The notes beneath the pieces are model-generated. The model ran no database searches, was not told where the DNA came from, and saw only the letters and a list, made by a program, of their open reading frames with translations. 33,911 bases of DNA from Candidatus Multivorans thiocomprendens (GTDB lineage Bacteria > Acidobacteriota > Thermoanaerobaculia > Multivoradales > Multivoraceae): positions 1-33,911 of the forward strand of contig JAPVWO010000135.1 of assembly GCA_027493375.1 (NCBI GenBank). The letters run 5' to 3'. Positions 1-8,221 of this stretch are shown here, in pieces. The stretch's first letter is position 1. Each line of letters begins with the position of its first letter. Position numbers and translations under genes: made by a program.

Positions 1-1239
1 GAGGCATACCGCGCCGGTTTCGCCGCGCCGGCACTCGCGCGCGCGCGGATCGGTTTCGTCGGCGTCGGTCTCCAGGGCGGCAGCCACGTGCGGAACTTCC
101 TTCGCATCGACGGCGTCGACGTGGTCGCGATCTGCGACATCGACGAGCCCCGCGCCGAGGAGGTCGCCTCGTGGGTCGTCGGCGCGGACAACGAGCCGCC
201 GGAGCTCTACACGCGGGGCGATACCGACTTCAAGCGCCTCTGCGAGCGCGACGACATCGACCTCGTCTTCAACGCGACGCCCTGGCGGTGGCACGTTCCG
301 GTCTGCGTCGAGGCGATGGAGACCGGGAAGCACACGGCGGTCGAGGTGCCGGCCGCGATCACGCTCGAGGGCTGCTGGCGCCTGGTCGAGACCGCCGAAC
401 GCACCGCCCGGCACTGCGTGATGATGGAGAACTGCAACTACGGTCGCAGCGAGATGATGGTCCTGAACATGGTGCGCCAGGGTCTGCTGGGCGATCTTCT
501 CCACGGCGAGGCCGCCTACGTCCACGACCTGCGGTCGATCAAGTTCTCGGACGCGAACGAGGGTCTTTGGCGCCTCCAGCACTCGGTCGAACGCAACGCC
601 AACCTCTATCCGACGCACGGACTCGGCCCGGTGGCCCAGTGCCTGGAAATCAACCGGGGCGACTGCTTCGACTACCTCGTGTCACTGTCGAGCCCGGCGA
701 AGGGGCTGGCGCTCTACGCCAAGGAGCGCTTCGGCGCCGACGACGCCCGCGCCAGGGTCCGCTACGCCCTGGGCGACATGAACTCAAGCCTGATCCGCAC
801 GCGGCGCGGGCGGAGCATCCTGCTGCAGCACGACACGACGACGCCCAGGCCGTACAGCCGGCTGAACCTCGTGCAGGGTACCCGCGGCGTGTTCGCGGGT
901 TTCCCCGACCGGATCTTCATCGAAGGCGAGGCCGAGGGGCACGACTGGAGCGATGTCGAGCCCTACCGGGAGCGCTTCGAGCATCCGTTGTGGGCGGAGC
1001 GGGCCGGCGACGCCGAGGGCGCCGGTCACGGGGGAATGGACTATCTCGAGGACTACCGGCTGATCCGTTGCCTCCTCGAAGGCATGCCGATGGACATGGA
1101 CGTCTACGACGCGGCGGCGCTGTCGGCGCCGGTCGAACTGAGCGAGATCTCCGTGGCGCGGGGGAGCGAGCCGGTCGAGTTTCCGGATTTCACCCGCGGC
1201 GCGTACCGGACGCGGCCGCCCCTGGGGATCGTCGCCTGA
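1..1239 (+). CDS. Gfo/Idh/MocA-fold protein, GH109 (alpha-N-acetylgalactosaminidase-like), 5' partial
   Basis: The reading frame is open from base 1, so the true start lies upstream. The first visible residues run straight into a Rossmann nucleotide-binding motif (GFVGVGLQGGSHV) followed by VVAICDID, the usual NAD-binding beta-alpha-beta. The middle carries the GH109 hallmark blocks: NYGRSEMMVLNMVRQGLLGD, HDLRSIKF, NLYPTHGLGPVAQ and NRGDCFDYLVSLSSP. GH109 enzymes use bound NAD in a redox-assisted cleavage of alpha-GalNAc or related sugars and are usually exported by Tat; the signal would be in the missing 5' part. The 3' end overlaps the start of a glycosyltransferase. GH109 assignment is from remembered family motifs; a plain sugar dehydrogenase of the same fold is the alternative. 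Confidence 0.85.
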   Translation, partial: EAYRAGFAAPALARARIGFVGVGLQGGSHVRNFLRIDGVDVVAICDIDEPRAEEVASWVVGADNEPPELYTRGDTDFKRLCERDDIDLVFNATPWRWHVPVCVEAMETGKHTAVEVPAAITLEGCWRLVETAERTARHCVMMENCNYGRSEMMVLNMVRQGLLGDLLHGEAAYVHDLRSIKFSDANEGLWRLQHSVERNANLYPTHGLGPVAQCLEINRGDCFDYLVSLSSPAKGLALYAKERFGADDARARVRYALGDMNSSLIRTRRGRSILLQHDTTTPRPYSRLNLVQGTRGVFAGFPDRIFIEGEAEGHDWSDVEPYRERFEHPLWAERAGDAEGAGHGGMDYLEDYRLIRCLLEGMPMDMDVYDAAALSAPVELSEISVARGSEPVEFPDFTRGAYRTRPPLGIVA

Positions 1240-2240
1240 GAGTCGCCTATCTTCTGCCCGGCGCCGCCCTCTATGGCGGCGTCAAGGTCGTCTTCCAGCA
1301 CGCCCGGGCCTTGAGACGGTTGGGGGTCGAGGTCACGGTCCATTCGCCGGATCCCTGCCCGGACTGGTTCGACGGCGCGCGGGCCTTCTATCGGCAGGTT
1401 CCGGCGCTCGAACCTCGTTCTTTACCCCGGGTCGAGGTGGCGGTCGGTACGCTGGCGCCGACGGTCGCTCCCGCGGTCGAGATCGCCGAGCGGCTGGCCT
1501 GCCACCTCTGTCAGGGGTACGAGCCGGGCCACGACGCGCTGCTGCCGTCGGAGCGCGCAGCGATGCGCGCGGCCTATGATCTGCCGGCGCTGAAGCTGGT
1601 CGTTTCGCCGCACCTGGCGGGCACCCTCCGTGACCGGCACGGCGTCGAAGCGCGGTGGATACCCCAGCCCTTCGAGCCGCGGTTGTTCCGGCCACCCGAG
1701 CGGGAACGGGTCGACGATGGCCGGCTGCGAGTCCTCGTCAGCGGGCACTGGGAACTGGAAGTCAAGGGCGTCGCCTGGTGCCTGCGCGCGCTGAGGCCTC
1801 TTTTCGAGAGTACGGGCGGAGGGATCGAGATCGTGCGCTTGTCGCTCGACGCGGATGAGGAAGAACTGGCCTTCTGGCCGGAGGCGGATCGCCGTCGGCA
1901 CGTGCCGCCGGCGGAAGTTCCCGCGCTGATCCAGGGCGTCGATCTCTGCATCGGACCGTCGTCGCCTCTCGAGGGCTTCGGCCTGCTCGCACTCGAAGCG
2001 ATGGGTTGCGCCCGTCCCTGCGTTCTGACGGACATCCCCTCGCACCGGGACCTCGATCCGGAAGACAGGGCCTCCATCAAGGTCCCGCTCGGTGACGGGG
2101 AGGCGCTTCGCGGCGCGGTGGAACGCTTGTGGCGAGACCGGGAGCTCCGGCGTCGTCTGGGTGCGGGAGGTCGCGCCATCGCTGAAACGTATACCGAGCG
2201 GCGGACCGCCGAGGCGCTGCTGCACGCCTTTCGGCGTTGA
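1236..2240 (+). CDS. GT4-type glycosyltransferase
   Basis: About 334 residues with GT-B architecture. The N-terminus (RVAYLLPGAALYGGVKVVFQ) is a typical GT4 acceptor-domain first strand and glycine loop. The C-terminal half has the nucleotide-sugar-binding EX7E motif in EGFGLLALEAMGC, followed by PCVLTDIPSHRDL. No ATG or GTG lies near the conserved start; a CTG at 1236 gives a four-base overlap with the preceding stop and begins immediately before the first beta strand, so I chose it. The frame stays open far upstream inside the preceding gene, but that extension is Arg/Gly-rich shadow sequence. It probably transfers a sugar from a nucleotide donor in cell-surface glycan synthesis; donor and acceptor cannot be read from sequence. 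It ends convergently against a methyltransferase. Confidence 0.8.
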   Translation: MRVAYLLPGAALYGGVKVVFQHARALRRLGVEVTVHSPDPCPDWFDGARAFYRQVPALEPRSLPRVEVAVGTLAPTVAPAVEIAERLACHLCQGYEPGHDALLPSERAAMRAAYDLPALKLVVSPHLAGTLRDRHGVEARWIPQPFEPRLFRPPERERVDDGRLRVLVSGHWELEVKGVAWCLRALRPLFESTGGGIEIVRLSLDADEEELAFWPEADRRRHVPPAEVPALIQGVDLCIGPSSPLEGFGLLALEAMGCARPCVLTDIPSHRDLDPEDRASIKVPLGDGEALRGAVERLWRDRELRRRLGAGGRAIAETYTERRTAEALLHAFRR

Positions 2241-2286
2241 CCCGGGGACGTTCGCTCCGGCAGACCGGGTGCGCCGGCGCCCCCGG

Positions 2287-2317
2287 CCGGGATCCGGCGC
2301 GAAGCGCCGGCCTCCGG
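2287..2317. terminator. Hairpin between convergent genes
   Basis: A perfect 7-bp stem CCGGCGC/GCGCCGG (2294-2300 with 2304-2310, loop GAA), flanked by a second CCGG/CCGG pairing at 2287-2290 and 2314-2317. It sits in the 90-bp gap between the ends of the glycosyltransferase and the minus-strand methyltransferase, where a shared terminator would be expected. There is no T-run on either side, so intrinsic termination is only a guess. Confidence 0.35.
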
Positions 2318-2330
2318 AATCCCTGCCGCT

Positions 2331-3431
2331 CTACATGAAGATCGATACGTAGAAGCCTGCCGTCGCCAGGCTCTCGCGGTCGGGCGCCATCGACTCCGGC
2401 AGCGCGTCCATTCGGGGCGGCAGGGGAGTCGTCTGGGCGTCGATCCGGTAGCGGTCGAAGCCGGCCGCGTGCAGCCAGTCCTCGAGGGTGCGGCGGGTGA
2501 AGAAGCGGACGTGGGTGGCGCATAGCAGACCCATCGGGATGTAGTCCCAACGTCCGGCAATGAGGTCCTCCACGACCGAGTAGTGGCCGACGTTCGGCAC
2601 CGAGAACACCATGCGCCCGCCGCGACGGAGCCAGCCGGCGGCGCGTTCGAGGAACGCCTGGCCGTCGGTCAGGTGCTCGAATAGCTCGAAGGCGACGATC
2701 GCGTCGAACTTCTCTCCTGGTTCCACGGTCTGGACATCGCCGTGGATTACCCGATCCAGGCGGGACTCGGCCGTGGCGGCTGCCTCGGGATTCAGCTCGA
2801 TTCCGACCACCCGGCAGCCGAAGCGTTGCTTGATCAGGGCGGCGGTCGCTCCGCGGCCGCAGCCGATCTCCAGCACCGACGACTCGGATTCGAGACGGTC
2901 GGGAAGCAGCGGCAGGACGTCAGCGCGCTCTCCGCCGTAGTAGTCGATGAACTCGTAGCAGAGGCCGGCTCGCGGACCGGAAGGCCGCGCCCCCGACGCC
3001 CACTGCGCCGCGGCCGCGGGAGACAGCAGTACGGCGGGGCAGGCGTCCGGCTCGGGCGCTCCGGCGCCGACGGCCTGGGCGTCGCCTGCCAGCCACCGGG
3101 ACTCCGCCAGGTCGAAGTCGGCCAGGGTGAACAAGTCGTTGCTCGCTTCCGGGCCGGTGGTCGTCAGATCGGTGGCGTAGACCACGCCGCCTTCCGTGCC
3201 GGTTGCCAGCTCTTCGCGCATCCGGTGCAGTGAGGACCGGCCGATCAGGACGCGGTGCGACGACAGGACCAGGACCGCCTCGGCCTTTTGGGGCAGCTTC
3301 CCAGGGATTGAGGCAACGACGTCGACCTCGGCGAACACGGCGCGGGCCTCAGAGGCGAGCCATCGGCGGAGATACCACCACTCGGCGGACGCGTCGGCCT
3401 CGGCGTCCCAGGGCAGGACCAGCGGGAGCAT
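2331..3431 (-). CDS. Class I SAM-dependent methyltransferase with unassigned N-terminal region
   Basis: A 366-residue protein. The C-terminal half is a Rossmann methyltransferase: motif I VLEIGCGRG at about residues 186-194, the acidic strand-2 end VVGIELNPEA, motif IV FDAIVAFELFEHL, and post-motif blocks RRGGRMVFSVPNVGHYSVV and HVRFFTRRTLEDWLHAAGF. This pattern is common in methyltransferases of surface glycan or methyl-sugar clusters, so the substrate may be a glycan, but that is inference. The first 180 residues have no motif I recognise. The ATG at 3431 is chosen because upstream in-frame sequence is shadow of the next gene and a TACGAT -10 element ends 7 bases before it, predicting a leaderless mRNA. 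It lies 26 bp after a luciferase-like oxidoreductase on the same strand. Confidence 0.85.
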   Translation of the reverse strand: MLPLVLPWDAEADASAEWWYLRRWLASEARAVFAEVDVVASIPGKLPQKAEAVLVLSSHRVLIGRSSLHRMREELATGTEGGVVYATDLTTTGPEASNDLFTLADFDLAESRWLAGDAQAVGAGAPEPDACPAVLLSPAAAAQWASGARPSGPRAGLCYEFIDYYGGERADVLPLLPDRLESESSVLEIGCGRGATAALIKQRFGCRVVGIELNPEAAATAESRLDRVIHGDVQTVEPGEKFDAIVAFELFEHLTDGQAFLERAAGWLRRGGRMVFSVPNVGHYSVVEDLIAGRWDYIPMGLLCATHVRFFTRRTLEDWLHAAGFDRYRIDAQTTPLPPRMDALPESMAPDRESLATAGFYVSIFM

Positions 3432-3437
3432 GAGGCG

Positions 3438-3443
3438 ATCGTA
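3438..3443 (-). promoter_or_regulatory. -10 element TACGAT, predicted leaderless start
   Basis: Minus-strand TACGAT with its 3' base 7 nt upstream of the methyltransferase ATG. Transcription would begin at or next to the start codon. No convincing -35 is visible. Confidence 0.45.
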
Positions 3444-3457
3444 TGCGGGCCGAGGCC

Positions 3458-4528
3458 CTACGAACGGGCCATGACCTCGTTGTGGAATTGCTCGATGACC
3501 CGTTCCTGCGAGGCGAGGGAGGGCAGCAGCATGAGCTGGTCGAGACCGGCGTCCGCGAGGGTGCGGACCTGGGCCCGTACCTCCTCGGCCGTACCGGCCA
3601 AGCAGGAGGCGCGGATGAGGTCGGGCGTGACGAACCTCTCTTCTTCCGGCAGGGAGTAGGTGCAGTGGCCCGCGTGGACGCGCAGGTGGCGTCCTCGCGC
3701 CGGCGTCTTTTCGACCAGGGCGCAGTACTCGTCCCAGACCGGCCGCACGTGCGGCGGCGGCTCCCGGTCGAACTGATGCTGCTGGTCGTAGAGGTAGTGC
3801 AGGCCGGAGAGCACGAAGGGGCCGCACTCCTCGATCACCCGCGGCGACGTGAGATCCTCGCCGGGCTCGAGGATCACTGCGGTGGTGAGCGAGCAGGTGT
3901 AGAAGCTGTCGCGGTCGAAGCCCCGGCCCGCGGCCTCGGCGCCGCGGCGGCAGTTCTCCATCGCGCGGTCGAACAGCGAGGCGTTCGGCGGGATCGACAT
4001 GACGAGGCCGTCGCCGACTTCGCCGGCCAGACCCTGGCTTTTCGGGCCGAAACCGGAGACGTACATCGGAATCCGCGGTTCGGTGGCGATGAAGCCCTGT
4101 TCCTCCATCAGGAAGCGCAGCGGCTCGGTGCGCCCACGGAACGTGAAATCGACCTCCTGGCCGTCGAGCAGCGCCCGCACGACCCGCAGGTACTCGCCGA
4201 ACTCGTTGACGCCGACCGGGCGGTGACCCATCAGGCGGAGCGCCGTGTTGCCGGCGCCGATGCCGAGGAAGGTGCGTCCCGGCGCAATCCGATTGATCGT
4301 AGCGATGCTGTGCGCGGTCACTGGCGCGATCCGCGTGCCGGTGATCGCGACGCCGGTGCCCAGCTTGATCCGGCTCGTGCGCTCGGCCGCCAGCGCCAGC
4401 ACCGCGTAGCAGTCCGACCAGATCATCTGGCTGTCGGCGATCCACGCGTGGCTGTACCCGAGCGCTTCCGCTCGCTCGATGTAGCCGATGTCGTCGATCT
4501 TGCTGGCGACGCAGATGCCGAAATCCAT
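3458..4528 (-). CDS. LLM-class (luciferase-like) flavin-dependent oxidoreductase
   Basis: A 356-residue TIM-barrel protein starting MDFGICVASKIDDIGYIERA. Family signatures are visible in order: AEALGYSHAWIADSQ, TSRIKLGTGVAITGTRIAPV, APGRTFLGIGAGNTAL, and the C-terminal GTAEEVRAQVRTLADAGLDQ and LMLLPS. Members use F420 or FMN to reduce or oxidise small substrates in the cytoplasm. The cofactor cannot be decided here, although the MetF-like barrel with an N-terminal FGI strand is frequent among F420 users. Length matches the family (about 330-360). The start is the ATG at 4528, with TAGACT ending 10 nt upstream. It is probably transcribed ahead of the methyltransferase, which may also have its own promoter. 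Confidence 0.85.
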   Translation of the reverse strand: MDFGICVASKIDDIGYIERAEALGYSHAWIADSQMIWSDCYAVLALAAERTSRIKLGTGVAITGTRIAPVTAHSIATINRIAPGRTFLGIGAGNTALRLMGHRPVGVNEFGEYLRVVRALLDGQEVDFTFRGRTEPLRFLMEEQGFIATEPRIPMYVSGFGPKSQGLAGEVGDGLVMSIPPNASLFDRAMENCRRGAEAAGRGFDRDSFYTCSLTTAVILEPGEDLTSPRVIEECGPFVLSGLHYLYDQQHQFDREPPPHVRPVWDEYCALVEKTPARGRHLRVHAGHCTYSLPEEERFVTPDLIRASCLAGTAEEVRAQVRTLADAGLDQLMLLPSLASQERVIEQFHNEVMARS

Positions 4529-4537
4529 GGGGCCGGC

Positions 4538-4543
4538 AGTCTA
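4538..4543 (-). promoter_or_regulatory. -10 element TAGACT before the LLM oxidoreductase
   Basis: Minus-strand TAGACT ending 10 nt before the ATG at 4528, giving a predicted leader of about 3 nt. No clear -35 hexamer is present. Confidence 0.4.
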
Positions 4544-4566
4544 CCGCCGGAAGCGTCGCTACACCC

Positions 4567-4742
4567 GCCCGGTCTGGGCCGGAGGAGAGGGTCCCAGCGG
4601 ACGCGAGCGCTTTCCGGATGAATGGAGGGTCGGCGCTCGCTGCGGTCGGCTGCGCTCCGGTTGGGCGTCGGACGATGGGATGGCGTCGGGCGTCGCTTGC
4701 CGACAGCCTCGCTGGGACCCTCTCCTCCGGCCCAGACCGGGC
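4567..4742. repeat. Perfect 33-bp inverted repeat, 176-bp MITE-like element
   Basis: Bases 4567-4599 are the exact reverse complement of 4710-4742, separated by a 110-bp spacer (4600-4709). Each arm contains GGTCTGGGCCGGAGGAGAGG. The match stops cleanly at both ends of both arms. It occupies most of the 300-bp divergent gap between the LLM oxidoreductase (start 4528) and the PSD1 gene (start 4829). The spacer is open in several frames but shows no recognisable protein. I see no target-site duplication. It could be a non-autonomous mobile element, a dispersed palindromic repeat or a long regulatory stem. Confidence 0.8.
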
Positions 4743-4776
4743 TGAACGGCTTCGACGTGGCGGACCTGCGGCGCGG

Positions 4777-4782
4777 TAACAT
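4777..4782 (+). promoter_or_regulatory. Possible -10 element TAACAT for the PSD1 gene
   Basis: GGTAACAT ends 46 nt before the ATG at 4829 and lies just outside the right arm of the inverted repeat. No good -35 is visible, so support is weak. Confidence 0.25.
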
Positions 4783-4828
4783 CCTCGGAATCCAGAAAGA
4801 GGATCGGGTTCCGGAGCGGTTGAGACGT

Positions 4829-7800
4829 ATGGACACAAGAGACAGCAGGGTCGCGGGTGCGATGCTGATCGTCCTGGGTTTGCTGGCAGGCGGTGCGGTC
4901 GCTCAGGTTCCGGCCGTGCCGGACTTCGAGTCGGAAGTTCTGCCCGTGCTGAAGAGCCGGTGCTTTGCCTGCCACGGGCCGTTACGGCAGCGGGGGAGTC
5001 TGCGGCTGGACTCGCGGCCGGCGATGTTGATCGGGGGCGGTCGGGGAGCGGCGATCGTGCCTGGAGATGCCGAGGCGAGTCTGCTCGTCGCGGCGATTCG
5101 GCGCGAGGACGAGCTGGAGATGCCGCCGCCGCGGGCGCTCGAGGAGGCGGAGCGGGGGTTGCTGGAAGCGTGGATCGAGGCCGGAGCGGAGTGGCCTCCG
5201 GCGCATGAGGAGGAGTTCGAAGTAGCTGGCGTTGCGGCGCGGGAAGTTCCGCCGGTGGAGCACCACATCGCGGAGCCGGGCGAGCCCCTGTCTTTCCATC
5301 GCGACGTACGGCCGATCCTCTCGGATCACTGCTACGAGTGCCACGGTCCGGACGTGGCTGTGCGTCAGGCGGGGCTGCGCCTCGACCAGGCGGAGTCGGC
5401 GTTGGGCGTTCTTCCCTCGGGTCGCCGGGCGCTGGTGCCGGGCAGCCTGGACCAGAGTCAGTTGTTTCAGCGGATCGCGGCGAGTGAGCCGTTGGATCGG
5501 ATGCCGCCCCTGCATGCCGACTCGGCGCTCTCGGAACGGGAGATCGAGATCCTCGGCCGCTTCATCCTGCAGGGCGCGGAGTTCGAGGACCATTGGGCGT
5601 ACCGGCCGCCGCGGCGACCCGATCCGCCCAGCGTGACGGACCGTGGTTGGGCGCGCGGCGATCTCGATCGCTTCGTCCTTGCCCGGCTGGAAAGTGCGGG
5701 GCTTGCGCCCGCGCCCGAGGCGGACCGCCGCACACTGGCGCGGCGTCTCTCGCTCGACTTGACCGGGCTGCCGCCGACGCTCATGTGGCGCTGGCGCGAC
5801 TGGGTGATCGACGCCTTCAACGCGAACCAGCCGTTCGACGAATTCACGGTCGACCAGCTCGCCGGCGACCTGCTGCCGGATCCGACGCCGGAGCAGTTGC
5901 TGGCGACGGGCTTCCACCGAAACCACATGATCAACTTCGAGGGCGGCGCGATCCCCGAGGAGTACCGGGTCCAGTACGTCTTCGACCGCACGGACACGAC
6001 GGCCACGGTGTGGATGGGCCTGACCGCGGGCTGCGCCAAGTGCCACGACCACAAGTTCGATCCGATCAGCCAGCGCGAGTACTACCAGCTCGCGGCCTTC
6101 TTCAACACGGTCGACGAGGTCGGGCTCGACGGCAGCCAGGGCAACGCGGAGCCGAAGGCGCCGGCGCCGGACCCGGGCCAACGCGCCGCGCTTCAGGAGC
6201 TCAGGGCGGAGCTCGCGCCGCTGGATGCGCTCCTCGACGACGTGAACGGGGACGCAGACGCGGCCCAGGCCGCGTGGCAGGAAGAGTGGGACCGCCGGCT
6301 GGGCGAAAGGTGGCGGACCCTGACCCCGGTTTCGCTCGAGTCCACGACCGGCGCCCGGATGATCGTTCTCGACGACGGCTCGATCGAGGTGTCGGGCGAC
6401 AACCCGACGACCGACGTGTACGTGATCGAGGCGGAGACCGACCTCGACCGGGTCTTCGCGCTGCGCCTGGAGGCGCTTCGCGATCGATCCGACCCGTCGC
6501 TCGGGATCGGCCGAGCCGCGGACGGCAGCTTCGTGCTGACCGAAATCGAAGTGGAGGCGACTCCGCTGGCCGGCGGGCAGCCACGGGACGTGGACTTCGT
6601 TGACGCCCATGCCGACTACGCGACGCCGTCCCTGGGGCCGGAACTGGCGGTGGACGGAAACCTGGAGACGGGCTGGGGCGCGGGCTACGTGACTCGGGCC
6701 ACCGCCCGGACGGCGGTCTTCCGGGCCGCCCCGCCCGATGCTGGCGACGGCGGACGCCTCGAGCCGCCTCATTCCGGCGGCGCCCGGTTGCGGATCGTCC
6801 TGCGGCAGGAGTCGAGCTACCAGCACAAGACGATGCGCCGCTTCCGTCTTTCGGTCTCCGGCGCGTCCGACGTGGCGTTTCAATCGCTGGGACCGAAGAT
6901 GCTTCCGCCACCGTACGGCGGCCTCGCGGCGGCGTACCGCGACTTCGAGTACCTGGTCGGGCTGCCCCGGGATCAACGGACCGAGGAGCAGGCGACGACG
7001 ATTCGTCGTCGGTTCCGTCGCGGTCACTGGTCTCCGTGGCGGTCGCGCGAGGCCCGCTACGCCGAGCTCTCGGACCGCCTTGCAGGGATCGAGGCCGCCG
7101 TACCGACGACGATGGTCATGCGCGAGATGGACGAGCCGCGGCCCACCTTCCTGCTGCGCCGCGGCGAGTACGACCAGCAGACGGACGAAGTCGACGCGGT
7201 CGTCCCCGCGGTTCTGCCGCCGATCCCCGAAGACCTCCCGAAGAACCGGCTCGGCCTGGCGCGTTGGCTGGTGAACGGCGACCACCCGCTCACCGCGCGG
7301 GTGACCGCGAACCGCATCTGGCGGAAGTTCTTCGGTCGCGGCCTGGTCGCGACGTCCGGCGACTTCGGTTCCCAGGGCGAGTGGCCGTCCCATCCCGAGC
7401 TGCTCGACTGGATGGCGACCGAACTGGTCCGGCAGGAGTGGGATCTGAAGGCGCTCCAGAAAACGATCGTGATGTCCTCGACCTACCGTCAGAGTTCGAA
7501 GGCGACTCCCGAACTGATCGAGCGCGACCCCGAGAACCGACTGCTGGCGCGGGCGTCCCGCTTTCGCCTCGACGCCGAGGTGATCCGGGACGGCGCGCTG
7601 GCCGTCTCCGGCCTGCTGGTGGAGAAGCTGGGCGGCCCGAGCGTCAAGCCCTATCAGCCGCCCGGCCTTTGGCGGGAGATCGGCTACGAGAGCCGCGGCC
7701 GCTTCAGCGCCGGCATCTTCGAGCAGGACCACGGCGAGGCGCTCTACCGGCGCAGCCTCTACACGTTCTGGAAGCGCACGGTGCCGCCGCCGAACATGCT

Positions 7801-8221
7801 CGTGTTCGACGCGCCGAACCGGGAGACGTGCGTGGTGGAGAGATCCCGCTCCAACACGCCGCTGCAGGCGCTGGTCCTGATGAACGATCCCCAGTTCGTG
7901 GAGGCCGCCCGAGTTCTGGCGGAGAACCTGCTCGCGGAGAACGTCGTTGCCGAGCGGGCCGAAGCCGGCGATGCGGGCCTGGTCGACGGGCTCTTCCGGC
8001 GCGTGCTCGCGCGGCCGGCAACGGCCGTGGAGCGGCAGGCGATGCTCGATCTCGTCGCCGATCTGAGACCGCGCTACGAACGGGACACGGCGGCGGCGCG
8101 GGCGTTGCTGCGCGTCGGAGAGCGGCCGGTCGACGAGCGAATCTCGAGCGCGGAACTCGCGGCCTGGAGCGTGGCCGCGAGCGCGGTGCTGAACCTGGAC
8201 GAGGCGGTGACCAGACGATGA
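4829..8221 (+). CDS. PSD1/PSCyt (DUF1549-DUF1553) exported multi-cytochrome protein with internal deletion
   Basis: A 1130-residue exported protein. Residues 1-26 form a signal peptide (GAMLIVLGLLAGGAVAQ). Two PSCyt1 domains follow, with haem sites CFACH (45-49) and CYECH (168-172). PSCyt2/DUF1549 starts near residue 280 and has a third site, CAKCHDHKFDP (402-). A variable middle region is followed by PSD1/DUF1553 (NRLGLARWLVNGDHPLTARV, NRIWRKFFGRGLV, RSNTPLQALVLMNDPQF). Such proteins pair with DUF1501 partners in polymer-degrading bacteria; their biochemistry is unresolved. Within DUF1549, LDLTGLPPT (to residue 317) jumps directly to MWRWRDWVIDAFN (from 319), skipping about 55 residues normally present. 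The frame is kept. The ATG at 4829 is chosen for the signal peptide; upstream in-frame sequence runs through the inverted repeat. Confidence 0.9.
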   Translation: MDTRDSRVAGAMLIVLGLLAGGAVAQVPAVPDFESEVLPVLKSRCFACHGPLRQRGSLRLDSRPAMLIGGGRGAAIVPGDAEASLLVAAIRREDELEMPPPRALEEAERGLLEAWIEAGAEWPPAHEEEFEVAGVAAREVPPVEHHIAEPGEPLSFHRDVRPILSDHCYECHGPDVAVRQAGLRLDQAESALGVLPSGRRALVPGSLDQSQLFQRIAASEPLDRMPPLHADSALSEREIEILGRFILQGAEFEDHWAYRPPRRPDPPSVTDRGWARGDLDRFVLARLESAGLAPAPEADRRTLARRLSLDLTGLPPTLMWRWRDWVIDAFNANQPFDEFTVDQLAGDLLPDPTPEQLLATGFHRNHMINFEGGAIPEEYRVQYVFDRTDTTATVWMGLTAGCAKCHDHKFDPISQREYYQLAAFFNTVDEVGLDGSQGNAEPKAPAPDPGQRAALQELRAELAPLDALLDDVNGDADAAQAAWQEEWDRRLGERWRTLTPVSLESTTGARMIVLDDGSIEVSGDNPTTDVYVIEAETDLDRVFALRLEALRDRSDPSLGIGRAADGSFVLTEIEVEATPLAGGQPRDVDFVDAHADYATPSLGPELAVDGNLETGWGAGYVTRATARTAVFRAAPPDAGDGGRLEPPHSGGARLRIVLRQESSYQHKTMRRFRLSVSGASDVAFQSLGPKMLPPPYGGLAAAYRDFEYLVGLPRDQRTEEQATTIRRRFRRGHWSPWRSREARYAELSDRLAGIEAAVPTTMVMREMDEPRPTFLLRRGEYDQQTDEVDAVVPAVLPPIPEDLPKNRLGLARWLVNGDHPLTARVTANRIWRKFFGRGLVATSGDFGSQGEWPSHPELLDWMATELVRQEWDLKALQKTIVMSSTYRQSSKATPELIERDPENRLLARASRFRLDAEVIRDGALAVSGLLVEKLGGPSVKPYQPPGLWREIGYESRGRFSAGIFEQDHGEALYRRSLYTFWKRTVPPPNMLVFDAPNRETCVVERSRSNTPLQALVLMNDPQFVEAARVLAENLLAENVVAERAEAGDAGLVDGLFRRVLARPATAVERQAMLDLVADLRPRYERDTAAARALLRVGERPVDERISSAELAAWSVAASAVLNLDEAVTRR

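Noticed and set aside
171-1235. N-terminal extension of the glycosyltransferase
   Set aside because: The extension lies wholly inside the GH109-like gene in another frame and lacks any motif; the GT4 fold begins at about 1239.
4982-7732. Open frame of over 900 codons antisense to the PSD1 gene
   Set aside because: The plus strand encodes recognisable cytochrome and DUF1549/DUF1553 motifs throughout. The antisense product is Arg/Pro/His-rich with no motif, as expected from high-GC third positions.
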